From Albula goreensis (lineage: Eukaryota; Chordata; Actinopteri; Albuliformes; Albulidae), in NCBI GenBank assembly GCA_022829145.1, contig CM040741.1, positions 56,540,180 to 56,604,179 on the forward strand: 64,000 nucleotides of DNA, read 5' to 3'. The notes below the pieces were generated by a model. The model was not told the origin of the DNA. It did no database searches and saw nothing but the letters and a program-made list of their open reading frames with translations. Made by a program: the position numbers and the translations under genes. Positions 12,030 through 25,839 of the stretch are shown here, in pieces (within the stretch, counting starts at the first letter, position 1; each line of letters opens with the position of its first letter).

Positions 12030-12578
12030 CTGGAGGTGGGGGGGGGGGCAGACAGGATCCCGTTTCACTGATGACAACCTCATGCTTTTTGTGTTCTATG
12101 TGGCAGATGACCTTGAGCACCCACATGGGAAATACTGTGGGTCTGCCAAGCCCTGGCCCATGAGTATTCTCACACACACGCATATGAATGCAAACCCACA
12201 CATCCACACAAACCAATATTCATCTGCATTGTAAATATGTAATAAAATGAAGAATACTCCATGCAGGGAAATGCCTGAAATCTATACTGATGCTCTACTC
12301 AACAACTACCAGAGTCTCGTGAAAAGCCATCCTTCAGCATGGGAGTATTATGTACTAGAGGAGGTCAGATGGAAGTTCCCAACACTGAACACAGAATGAC
12401 TTTTTAATGACAGAATGATATTTAAGATAATACATTTTAATAAAATACTGAACAAGGACTAATTTAAACAAAAAATTGATTTACATATAATAATTGATTG
12501 TTTTTTCAATGCCTAGAATGAAAACTACTTCAAAATTGGATCAGCAGCACTGAATTGGGATGGGAAGAAGGGCATATC

Positions 12579-12829
12579 TTTCAAAGGGTTTCACTAGGGG
12601 GCAGCCTATGGGAAAAAAAGTTTCCTGTTGCACTACAACACTGTCCCCATGGTCCCTAAGGAGTAGGGCAGCTATCTTGGAAGGCTTCACTAGGCCTCTT
12701 TCACAGTGAGGAGTAAGATCACTTTCAAAGAGGGCTTCACCAGGCTTTTGTCCTGCTAAAAGGGCTAAAACTCCCTTCTGGTACAGAGGAGGGGTACAGG
12801 AGCTTAGCTTCACTAGGCCTCTTTCCTGG
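12579..12829. repeat. Diverged repeat array with 24-25 bp spacing
   Basis: A core like GGCTTCACTAGGCCTCTTTC recurs at about 12586, 12682, 12732 and 12805. The distances are 96, 50 and 73 bp, all close to multiples of 24-25. On the minus strand it gives a repeated peptide motif ERGLVK within an open frame (12870-12541). It looks like a decayed minisatellite. Confidence 0.5.
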
Positions 12830-13577
12830 TATGAGAAAAATCTCTGCAGCAGGCTCACAAGCTGATCCACGATTTGCCTACTTCCTCCTCTCCATGCAGG
12901 AATTACCCTTGAGTTTGTGAGACAAGAGCTGAAATGAGGAACACAGTCTTGGGAAAAATGATATTATGAAAAACACAAGTCTCGAATTAGCCAAGAATGT
13001 AGAAGTGAACACATCAGAAAATAGGCCGAATACTTCAGGGTAGAGTTCTCAAGACATCAAGCCAAGCATTAATGACCAGTTTAAATCAGCAATACTGTTC
13101 TCTGGATTTCTCAATTAATAAACAGAAGAATACACTGAAAAAACTAGCCGATATTGTACCAGGCTATTGTCCACATAAACAAACTATTGACTATATCCAA
13201 TTTATGTTTACAAATCATTGTTGACAATGACAATCCAAAAGAAACATTCATTAGAACTATGTGTCCAAGAGCATAACTTGGAGAGAACATTGCGTAATCA
13301 AGAAAAACAGTTCCCTTTGACAATTGTGGTGTGCCTCTTAAAGTACAGCATGAAGGATGTATCCTGTCACCAGTGTTAAGGGGAATACATTCCAGGGAGA
13401 CCTTGCCATGGTTGCCTAGCAATGTCCAGCGGCGGGATGGGAGAGCTGTCACCACAGGATATCAATCAATGTCTCCTGAATCACTGGGTGGCTCCTGGTA
13501 ATAAGGCATTTCCATCTCACGACTGAGAAAAGATCTTCTAATACTCAAACTAAGCCCCTCTCCAACCAGTCTCTAGA

Positions 13578-13660
13578 CCAGCATTCCCAAACTGTGGGTC
13601 AGGTCACACTTGTGGGCAATGCGAGAAGGGGGTAGAGGTGGGTCCCAAGTTGCATGTGAA
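13578..13660. mobile_element. hAT-like terminal fragment
   Basis: CCAGCATTCCCAAACTGTGG followed by a GGTC-rich stretch resembles the common hAT-superfamily end CAGTGGTTCCCAAAC. No second terminus or target duplication was found nearby. Assignment is from pattern memory only. Confidence 0.3.
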
Positions 13661-16600
13661 AAACACATGTTTTACACCTTCCACAGACACTCACACCTAC
13701 ACTCAAATCAAACTAAACACTCCCCTGGATAGTGTAAAGGCAGTTAATTTGACATATACATCAAAATAAACATATCTGGACATGTTACTCAAATGTATTA
13801 ACCATTAAAGTAGTTAATGAGCTTAAAAGGGGTTTAGATGGTCTAGAAAACTGCCTTCACACCACCACCAGCACCCCAATGCTGGAAGACATCAAGTGCA
13901 GAGGCACTGAGAAACATTCCTTTAAAATTTACTGTGCTCCCCAGCTAGAGATGTCAACAGTGTAATAAAGGAATGCCTGTTGTGAAACTTCTACCCCAAA
14001 CTCAACCATGTCTGGGAATTAGAAGTATTTAACAAACAACAACATGTTTTAAAAAATACCATAACTGCACCAACCACTCTTTCAATCCATTTCATCTTTT
14101 GTATTTTTCGCATTCGTGAAAACACATTTTGTTGACCAATACAGTTGATAAATTTCATGTTTCAAACACAAATGTAATGGCAATCCAAATATAACATAGG
14201 CAGTGACTTTGACCCTGCCTGCAGTTGGCCATTAACCTCTTTTACAGCAGGGGCCACTCTCAAACTTGCAGAACAGCCTCTTGGGTAATTGCGGGCAGTG
14301 TCGATGCCACCCCCAGACTCAGTCTGGAGCCATTTATTTATATCCTGGGAGTGCAAAACGGATGCATGAGCTCAGTAGCCCTGCTGGCTGCTCTGACGCA
14401 TGTGAAAAAGAACTGCAGTGCTCAGTTGGGACAATGCCATCCATATATCATGCACCTATGCATTCACTGCCCACATAGCTGTTTTGGCATATGCTAAAAA
14501 CACTTTATTCTCCTGGTTAAATGGATCCTGTGCTCAGAAAGAGCCAGAAGAGGGTAAGGAACAAGGGTCGGCGTAGCCAGGCTGTAGGGTCAACCTTCAA
14601 GGCCAAAACTGCTAGGCTACCCTAACCTAAAACATGTCACAACATACCAGAGTTGGTGTCAGTTCCATTTCAATCAATACAATTCAGAAAATTAAAAGGA
14701 GTATTGCTGTATGCGTCATAATCTGTTTTTTTTTTTTTAATTTTACCTATGAAGAAATGATTTGATGTTTAATTCATGAAATGTTCTATGAGGATTTTTA
14801 AAAATGTAACATTGTATTCCCACATTTTTTTAAATTTTTTTTACAAAATTCATTTTCATTCCAGATGTTCTCTAAAATGTGGTTATTAAGTAATATGCAC
14901 CTCATAACATTATATGAAATGTTAGGCGTGTGGTTTTTTCAACCTCTTGCTTAGATGCAGTATTTTCTTGGATAAACTGTACTCAAGAGACAGCTTCTAA
15001 ATGCACCATTTGTTGTGGGATGTTTATGTAAAGCTATTTTTCTGTTTTGGAATCTACTGGCCCAAGCCAGCATTCAGAAAGCTTGATTAATAAGCCTGAT
15101 GGGATTACAAGATATTGTTGGGTCAGATGAAGTTTTCAGGTCAGCTGACCAAAGTGATTGTCCAGTATATGGGATAAGAAATTATTGGATTATAAGAAAT
15201 TTGCATGCTTTTTAGAATATGCTAAAACACAGATAGCATCTACTCCAAATTATTTTAATTGTGGTAACTAATAGGCTAGGGTTAGCTGTAAATCTCAACA
15301 AAATATAGGAAATCTGTTTAAAATAAAACATGAAATACTGATTTCATTAACAGAATTACAAACATCCATATTTCTTGAAGTGAATTAAAATTGTATTAAT
15401 CCTATGTCCTTGCAAATATAAAATTAAATTACTGAAATCACCCACAATAATTCTGTCCAACAGCAAAGAGAGTAATACCAGATGTACAGAAACACACTTT
15501 GTAATTAACAGATACTTTGTATCTTAATTTTAAGTAGAGTGCCTGCGATTTTTGGCTGGACTGAATTCAAGTCCTATGATAATGGCAATTTGTATAACAG
15601 CTTTCATCCAAGCCACAAAAAAATGGCATCCTCATACAAAATGCAATAAACACTTCTAATCAATACCTTTGGTCACCAGCTTTTTGGCTGTGCACAGCTA
15701 AAAAGTAACAAGCTTGGTTCTTAATGACGCAAAGCTGATGTTGTAACCACTCACACAGCCATGCGCCTGGGAGGAATTCCTCGCCTTAATACCACTCTCT
15801 GAATAAAACTGCATTCCAGTTGGGTTTATCAAATGGTATTTATGGCGCCCAGACCGAGGTTAACCAGAGAGCTTACTATCGCTCAGCCTCTGAATCACTA
15901 GAATATTAACAAACCATATAGCTCCTCCTAAATCAGAGCTAATGATGGAGTCAGGGGTGAGTGGCACTGGAAATCATGCAGTAATATTTATTACACACCG
16001 TATTGCATGCTATGTTTGTTGTCAAAATAAAAATGCATTCTAAGTTATGCACATTAAATATTACCCTTAATACATTTCAAAATAAGTCCCTTCTCACAGA
16101 TAATCATTAAGTATTGTGGGAAGACCATTTAAGAGGGCCACCAGCACTCCATAAACTCAGGGAGATCATATTTGTGGTTCTAAATTATACTGCACTTAGT
16201 TTTATAAATGTATATAATGCACAATAAAAAGGCCAAGATTCACAATGGCAGCATATCTGTTAAACCTGATGTGTTTTCATTTATGGATTTCAAACAAGAG
16301 GGGATCATCTCTGCCCAGCAGGATCTATGTTCCAACCTAAAGTCAAATTCTGGGATCTCAAAAAAGGTAGTTGGCAGCAGTGCTCTATGGGGGGCCTGGC
16401 CACATTCCAGAGGCACAGCCTCTATATTTAGGGGGATGCTCCACCGCACTGCTGGAGATGCTGCTCCAGTGAGAACAGCCACATGCTTAGGGAAAGATCC
16501 TCATTAAACAGGGTGATGAAAAAAAACATTATTTCTACAGAAGAAAAAAAAGAAGGTACAATACATTTCAACTGGTAGGGCCCAATTTAAATGAGCAGCC

Positions 16601-18945
16601 TAATCAGCCCTCAGGAAGGAAATATAAACATACATTTATATCTTTTAAATAATCTCAACATTCATATTTCTTAGAAAAACCTGTATACCTAACTTTAAAC
16701 TCCCTGGAAAAAGACGGCATTATATGTCTGCCAAAGTATTATCTTAAGATGTTGCGAAAATCACCCTGAAAGAAATTTCACAAAGATAGCTGCAAAGACA
16801 GGTTGCAGTTCCTTGTGAAAAAAAAAAAAGTGACAGAAGTTGGTACAGATAACTTTAAGCACTGCTGATGCAGTACGTGGTCACTCAAGTCATGTCTCTC
16901 GAGGCTTAGCATTGATGAGCATTGAGACATGGGATGATGCAGGTAAGAGCCAGAATTAATGCATTTTTACCACAAATCAATGAAGTATTTTAATGTACAT
17001 TGCATCAGCAAAAAACAAGACAGGTCACTAAAAAAAAAGATTTCAGTATGTTTTCCACTGTAGACAAATGGAGGTTATGACAAGATCAGTCTGATCCGAT
17101 CATACTTATTTTTGTTTTTTTCAGTAGCAGACAGCAAGTGTGCAACACACTTCTTTCATAATTGTAGTACATTTATTAATGCAAGCCACAAAGCATTTTT
17201 AAATCTACTCCCTATCTTTGAAATGGAGACATTCTCTAAAAGCCGTGGTACAGACTGCCCACAAGCACATCTAAGGTGAGGTGGGCTTTGAGCTCGTCAG
17301 CATTCAGCTGAATCAGTGCACTGCCCTGCCTACATTATGCAAGATTATATAAACCTGCTCCAGATAACAGTTTATACTATTGGGTAAAATGCTATGTGCT
17401 GTCTTAATTGGAGACCTTTTGCTTTTGCAGGAGTTATCATACCACCACATAGACATCACCATAGTTTGTCATAAAGGACATTGTTTCTTATTCACATTGT
17501 CACACTAAGAACTCTTTTTAATGCCACAATATTCTATAAATTCATACAAGTGTATACACACATACAGAGCTACCGAGACAGGCATGAGTCTATGAAAGTC
17601 ATCCTAATGTAACACAGAGATTTCTCCTTGGATATAGGTATTTCAACATGTCCTTTACTGAAGCAACATTTTGAAATCCAGGTACTGCAGCAACTTGCCC
17701 TAAATGATGAGGAATTTTTTTTTAAATCCTGGGGCTATGTACCAACCCCTCATCTCAGCAGGATAGACTAATAAAACACCCATCCATCAAACAGCAAGGA
17801 TGAATCTCTGTGGGCATATGAATGAGCGAACAAGTAGTGTTTCAAAGAACGTGTGTGCAGTTTGGGGGGTGTGGTGGATGAGATGGAGCCAGGGTAAACT
17901 AAGACTGTTATATTCCACCAGGCTTGCAGATCATTCAGTTGTTAACCACATAATTCTTGTATTACTAGAAGTAGTCCTCCTCACCTTAATCCCGCTTGTG
18001 GTTGTGTTTGAGATGTCTCCTCAGAATCTTTCTCAATCTTCCATCTTTCATACTGGCAAAACTTTAATGGTGTTAAGAGCTCAGAGCTTTATCTCCCCCA
18101 CTGAGGTTAGAAAGCTATTGAAAAAGTTGAACTTTTTAACATAGTGTTACTCAAGGAAACCTGAAATGTTACAAGAGCCATTCTAAGCTTCCAAATGCTA
18201 AATAAAGCACAAAATCTAGTGCTCTGAATTCACCATTCAACTCTTGCAAGACAGAGGGGTTGCAAAAGTGTTGAGCTGAGAGAACCCCAATTAAATGAAG
18301 TTAATTAAGATTCCTTATAGCCTGGGGATTAGATATATTGAGACACCAGGAAGTTTGAAAGAGAATGTTCTGAAGCTAATACACAGTGTGACCCAAGTGC
18401 AGCAAAAAATATCAGAGTGATTAACTTCCTGAGTCCAAAAAAGGTAGCAGAAATAACAGTGTTAAGTGTGTAAGCTGCACGGTTAATAATGAACGCTGCT
18501 CTCACCATTACATCATTTATCCAGAATGACATGTTAATGAGAGTCTTTCCCTTGGTGCATACCCCCAATTCTCAGCTGGAGAAATTCCACTGGACATTCT
18601 TCTGCTGACACCTACTAAGTGACTAACAACACTGCTAGACTAGTACACATGCATGTAACAGAAGATCACACAACATAGAGTGGAGTAGTAGTACGCAGCC
18701 AGAAAAGGCTGAAACAATTATTTAAAATACTTTAATTCTTTCGTAACATTCCTGCAGAGTACTGACCATTTTAAAACTTAAAGTATCTTTGCAACAATAC
18801 TCAAAATAAATACCTCATGGTTACAATGTTTGGTTACAAACATGTTTAATTAAAAATTATCATGGTGCACACTTAGGTCATGTTATCATGGAAAATTTTG
18901 AAGCCTATTCCAGCTTTTTGGGTGCTGAATAATCAAGTCATGTAA

Positions 18946-18959
18946 CATTCCATATAAGG
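18946..18959. promoter_or_regulatory. Overlapping TEAD (MCAT) and SRF (CArG) sites
   Basis: CATTCCATATAAGG contains a MCAT core CATTCC (18946-18951) overlapping a perfect CArG box CC(A/T)6GG (18950-18959). Talin-1 is a known SRF/MRTF target, which makes the position in its intron of interest. Function is inference. Confidence 0.3.
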
Positions 18960-21900
18960 TTTTGGAACTTTGATTGTTAGTACAAAGCTGTCAGTGAGTC
19001 CTGTATCATTCCGTACAGTTTTAAAGATCATTATCAAGAATAATGCTCTCTGGCTTATGCAAATCATACTTTATTCAATACAGGAACAAGTCTTCCATTC
19101 AATACTTCTCATATTGTAACATTCAACGTCTACCACAGTAAGGGAGGTTTTCTGCTGGATTTCCAAAACATATAATTTACATTCTACTTCAGTAACTGGT
19201 ACATTATGCATCGCCCATGCTGTTACACCCTAACTACCTCCCTCCCTGTTTCATTCACTTTGTGATGCCAATATAGTGTGCAGACCTGCCCTGCTTACAC
19301 TATACTACTCTGACATAGATATAAAATATGACTGCACTGAGGCTTTTGTTAATTAAATAATACAAAAACTCTGGCTTGAGAGACAGATACAGTGCTCAAC
19401 ACATCAAGTGAACATGAATTAAAACAAAAATCTAGTCCAGAGATGATCTTGTTATGATCAATAATAAATGGTACAATTTTAAAATAATCAAACATTTAAA
19501 TATTTTTCCACCAAAAAAAATGTATGCATGGACTAAGTACCTCTGGTATCTGGTTCCTCTAAGTATCTCTGGACAGTCTGATAAAATGCCAATTACAAAA
19601 TATAAATCATGCTAGAAATGCTGTTACTTTTGATTTCATCAACTCAAGTACAAAATTGCAGAAAGTTGCATCTTGCAAGTATTTGCAAGCATCTAGTCCC
19701 GATTCTGGACAGACACCTAAAACTTTTATTTAAATGTCTGCTGGAGTTATTTCACAGACACATGTAGATGTGGTAAGACACACACAGAAATACTCTGTGT
19801 TCAAGATTTTGGCTTGATGCGATAATACATCTGCAATACAATTACAACTGACAGCGGAAGTCATTTTGAACTTTCATAGAGAGTTCAGTTAGAGAGTTCA
19901 GTTAGAGCCATGGCATCGCCATCGTTGCTCTCTGTGCTTCCTTCCTGTGCCTGAGGAGAAACACTCTCTCTGTTGCCTTTTTTCCCTGCCTATTTGTCTC
20001 TCTCTGTCTTTCATTTCTTGGTCCTAAAATAGGTTTTATACCTATGAGATGTTTTTTTAACTATGAGAAGCACCTACAATTGTCCTCTAAAAAAAGCAGA
20101 GAGAACATTTTTGACTCTATGAAAAAGAATTGCAGTTGGTGAATGGTTAAGACCTGCAGCCTAACAGACCCTCTGTCCTGTTCTAAATCCAAACAAATTC
20201 TGCATTGTAACCAAGATGGATGTCACAATTATAAGATTATAATGCCCACTCTTGCTGACCACAGAAATAATCAATTTACTGAGAAAAGTACCCCAAAGAT
20301 TTCCTGAAAAAGCAAGTTTATAATACAGTCAAATTGAGCAGACAATCTCTAGCTGAATTAAAATGAAAATGTACAACAAGGTATTTCAATTCACCACATT
20401 TAAATTACTCCACAGGAGTACAGCTATTTTACTTTTTTGATTTGGTAATGATTCTAAATAAAAATTTCTAGAGGCATCTTAAATTCCTCTAAGTGGTCAG
20501 CATTTCACATCTTCTACAGGGAAGACTAGCACTTTCAGCATTTAAAACACTTTCCTAAGAATGTCTTCTTCCTTTATGGCACTAAGCCATGGAAGTACAA
20601 AGTCAAATGTGTTTAACTGTGCATCTTCCAAAACATGGTCAACAGAAATAAATATTAATGAGTTTCTTTCTTTCCCGTTTGTGGGTGGAGATGTAATACG
20701 TTTTGAAGATGCTTGGACCCCTCCTTTCCGACTCTCTCGAGACAATGAGCTGTTGGGAGCAAGGCTTGCTTGCAGACTGTGCCTGCGGTATAAATAGATG
20801 CAATTCTGGCCTTGTGCGGGCCCGGAAAAAGATCCAACTCTTAGGTCAGTGACCTCAGCCCAGCTCAAAAGAATGTGGCCGCCCTTCTCCTGAAGGCTCC
20901 CACTGAAAATAGGCGCACAAAACGTTCATTCAAAGCAAAAAAAACTCCCAAAAAAAAGAGAACAGAAAAATAACAGCAGAGCTGAGGACCTCAAATGGCT
21001 TCCGTTTCCTTTATCAAGTGGTTGTCTCTGGATGAGTGTGCAACTGCCTTCAGTTTTGGCGTAGGGTGAGAAGAGTGAGTTCTGCAGACGTGCAGCTTGC
21101 TGTTTGCTGTGCGCTGTCACTATTTATACTTGTTTCAGCCACAGGCTGAAAATGTGTGCTACGTTCCCACGCCGCATGTGCAGTGCTTTTCATACATTTA
21201 CTGATCAGCTCAAGTTAGCAACTGTCAATCTTGGACATGAAAATCTAAGACATTCAGTCACCGAGACACTGAATCACTCAGACTGAATGGCCTTTTCTCA
21301 TCAGCTAATGTCCTCAGGCCATGATCTGCCTCTACATGCACAAAGCACAAGATGTGAGATTTATGCATCTGCTTGATGAAGACTTTGATTTATGGCATGC
21401 TGGATCTGCCTAACCATAAGCTTATTCTAAAAGCTGAGAAACCCAGAAACAATGACATCAATAATAACCTCAGTACTTATCATGCAAAATGTCAAATCTG
21501 AATATCTGGGACAATCCACAAGAACACAACATCAAAGTGATTATGGAATTATGCCATTGCCAAATGTGGCTTGGAATCTAGTGTGGTTTCCCACTATAGA
21601 TACTGCACTGCCCAGAGAAGGAGAGTTTTAGATGTCAGGGTACCCGCATCCCATTATCTAATAGATACTTTGATTGATAGGACATTTGACATTATGGAGG
21701 AAAATGTAGGGCAGGTAAAAAAATGAGTATGAATAAATAAATATAATATATTGGAGAGTGTATATAGTAGAAAATGCTGCCTGGCAAGTGACACCAAAAA
21801 TACATTAAAATGCACAACTTTTACAAAACAGATTACTGCCATCCTGACTTATCCTAAATAATAATAACTTGGCTTCTTTAAATTCCACAATAATGACATG

Positions 21901-24900
21901 ACATGACAAAAAGTATAGGTGCTAACAGAAAGGAATGCTTGGGGAACACAGTTACTCTGAACAGTTATTATGTCACATTTGTCCTTTAGACCCACCTGGT
22001 ACAGGCTCAGTCATAGAAGAGATAAATAAACAGGTAGTTCAAACAGCCACTGCATTTCATCTTAGAAGTAAATGAAGGTGATGTCTTTGATAACAGCACA
22101 AGAGAGTAAACTCTGGACTGGAATCAAAAGCATCTTGGTTGTTCCTCGATGCATCAATTTTACTGTAAGTGGAGGGACTGTCAATATTTTCAGAGTTGGT
22201 TGCAATTACAAGCTGATTAACGCTAACATGGACAAAGGGGTTGAGGGACTCATTTTAAATATCCAGCAACCCTTTAGTTAATGCTAAACGTCCATCGGTA
22301 GGCTTAGCACAAGGATATTTTTATCTTACAATATTTGGGAGTTGGATCATTTTTATCATCACATAACTGTCCAAAAATTAAGTGTAATATCAGGTTCCCT
22401 GACATCACAATGCTTTAAATGTTGATGATTGTCAATCTGTGGAGACCAAGTTTACGGTTTTGGGGCTGTGGAGGTGGTGCCGATGTAGGATGTTAAGGGG
22501 CATTTTTCTACTGCTATCAGACACTCCTCACCCTGTAGGCACACTCCTTCCACATTAGAGCTTGCTCCCAGACTACACAAAGGCTTACAACCACACCACC
22601 TTTTGAAGCCAAAATCCTGTTTTTGTCATTTTTGGAGGGGATTACTCAAAAGCTGACTGTAAACATGTCCAGAATCTGTTGTGCACCGTGACCTGGCAGC
22701 AACCTTTGCTTTGCTTTAGCCCAGCCTCCTTTTGTCTTGTCTGTAGGTGACAGATTTCCCCATAGTAGAGGAAGTGAAGCGACACATTTTTGGGAATTCA
22801 CAGGGGTACGGCCAATCAAAAGTTGGGAAACAAAGTCACATTTTTCCCCCCCTTCCTACCTCCAAAATATCAGAAAAAGAGTAACATGACACTTGCAAGG
22901 AGAAAGAAGACAGGGCGCTGGCACTAAAGGGGACACTGATCAGAAGAGAGAAAGACAGGGTTTCTTGGTTTGTGAACATGTTCCCACTGGCTCATGCTCG
23001 ACACAGCTGTTTGCCTCCACTTTGCACAAGGCACTCAACACTGCCAATTACCTCTTCAAACATGTCAAAGGCACATGAGTGTGAACTCTCAAGGGGAAAA
23101 CAGGTTCTCACTGGACTGGATTAGCATTCTGTATCCAAATTCCTTACTCCCATCTCATGCACATCAAGAACTCTCCATCATGTCTTTGCACCATTTTGTC
23201 CCAGATAATCTGACATATAATCACTTCTACACCCCATTGTCTTGAATACATTTCTCTTCCACTTCTTAATGTTTCTGTTTCTTTTTAATAATGTTTAATA
23301 ATATCATCCTAATGAATTTGCAAACCACAGAGTAGCATGTCAAATATTTATTTTATCTTTGGAAACCCTGAGTGCGTTGTGCACTGGTGCAGCAGTAGTG
23401 AAGTTTATTCATGGTATTGATCAGCAGTCTGCACATCCCTGCAGGGCATGGGCATGTTGAAACAGCAAGGTCAGACATGCAATAACTGTCTCCTCCCTTA
23501 AACAAATGTACAGCCATGCCTCTTGCACCACAACAAACAATAATTGATTTCATAAACCAATTGCTTTAGTTTAGTTCTGTGGTTTATCAATTAAGCTTTC
23601 TGCAATTGCTCTGTATTTATTGTGCTTCAATTAGATAATGTTAGGATAATTTTCCATGTTTAATTTTTGTCTGTATAGTTTGTAATGTGCTCAAAATGGA
23701 ACTGCAAGTAAATACTTTCAGGGGAGAGCTATTACACATTTGTTGATTATTTTTTTAGAGCAGGTACCATATGCTGCCTTTCATATTGAGCAGGATCAGT
23801 GAGAGAGCTGTACCTGATGGAAATCTGCGTCAATGGGAGATGTCCTCCCAGTCTGATGATGAGTTTGGGAGGGGGGTCACCTCAGTGGACTCCTGAAGAA
23901 ATACAAAAACAATGGAATTAACATCCTGAAAGAAAACCAGCTTTTCCACCCATGATAAAATGGAACAAACTAACATAAGATGGAAAGGTATCAACGCACT
24001 ATTCAATCAGGAGATCAATGCAAAAAAATATTTTGAAACAAACTCATACTTTATACCTTTGCATTTATGTGGGACCAGACACATTGTTGCTAATCTATGC
24101 AGTTTGTTCTACTTTTTCTTACATTTATTTTGGCCAATAATATGAAAGTACAATTAACATCTGATACAAAATGATTCTATAAACATTGACAGAAGGTCAT
24201 AAAGCCACACTTACTGTAGAAACTGCAATCATTCAAGGGCAAAAGATCATTTTAACAGCTTCCATGGTATTCATGAAATCTATTGCTATCCATTCAAATC
24301 ATTTTTAATTCCGTTTAAGACTCATTTGGTGTAAGACTTGCATGAAGCTGAAACAGTCACACATCACAACAAATTCAGAAAATTGAAACTTGAATAAAAT
24401 CACACCACTGTGTGTCAGATCATATGAGCTCAGCGATCCATCTCCTTACAAGGCAGTTATCTTGCAGTGGCTGCAATGCACTTACTAGCATGTAAAATGC
24501 ACACTCCTGAAATGAGCTGCAAAAAGCAGCTTTACAAAGCACTTTTAAGGGGACATGTATAAAAGTACCTATAAAATGAGTGTCAGTCTAAAATTCACAG
24601 ATTGGTTACTAAAATAACACATTATTTACACTATAATACTGTTGAAAATGAAAATTTGGGTTTGGAAATAAACGCTTGGGGCCATAAAAAAGTGTTGCTA
24701 ATGCCACGGTTTTATTGACACACACATCATCTTACCCATTTACTTCAGATACAGTATTTTACAGTAACAGGGAGTAATGAAAACATTTCATTTATGTAGA
24801 GCATTGCTGGAAAGTATCTCTAAGCCTGGACAACCAGTGGAAGAGCCCAGTGGGGCACTATTTAACTGTTCACAGCACCCTGACAGGGATTGTTTTCATC

Positions 24901-25755
24901 AGTAAGAAATGTACTGCCACATCTTTCAATAGTGACTCCCTTAGGCTAACCAAGTGTCCGCACTCTTTAGCTGCAAAGACTACTGTGGCTCCAAACTTTT
25001 GACTGCTTGGCTAAAAGGTGGTAGATGGGAAAAGCCGACTTGCTTAAAATGCATTTCAGAGAATGCACGGACCAAACCTCCCTGTCCAATACCATGCAGT
25101 GACAGGATGGGCCTACAGTTGCAACAGGGCCCTTTACATGAAACTACACATTGTATTTTGTTAATGTGACCTCCCAAGAGTAAGTCTCAAAAGTCTACAA
25201 AAAATTACTGAAAAATAACAACCATAAAGCATTCCACATGATGATTAACAGCTCAAACAAAGATGTCTGTGCCATAAAATGTCACCAGAATAGATATTGA
25301 TATAAAAAGATTTGCCATTATTTGCAAAAGGAAATGCCTGGAAGCCCGTACCAGCAACAGTTCTTTTTTTTTTTTTTTTACACCACACTGAAGCGACAGA
25401 AGCTTTTAAAAGCAAATTCTACCATCAATATGCTTTAGTGACTCACAAAGTCACCATCTGAAGATATTTTCTGCTCGATGTGAGTGTTTAAAAAATGTCA
25501 AATACAGATGGGTCTGAATGTCTGTGAGTCAATGCCAATGTTTCCTTATAAAGACTTCATATTTCACATTGTGCAAGTCAGCCGCCGCAATCTGACAGCC
25601 TTGGAAGGCAACTGGAAAACCTGGCATGGTTTCCTCCCTTTTTCTCCATGTACTAAGAACGCTAGAGGAGTTTCTGCCACAGCTACTTCCTGCTGGATGG
25701 AGTGACTGTCTACGTAACCGGCTCCAGATGTAGCATGATCACTCTCTGAGAATGA

Positions 25756-25758
<3 letters not shown>

Positions 25759-25837
<79 letters not shown>
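25759..25837. repeat. (AC)n microsatellite
   Basis: An uninterrupted AC dinucleotide tract of 79 bp, followed by imperfect CA/CATG-rich sequence to about 25945. Likely length-polymorphic. Cysteine/valine and threonine/histidine frames over it are artefacts. Confidence 0.98.
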
Positions 25838-25839
<2 letters not shown>

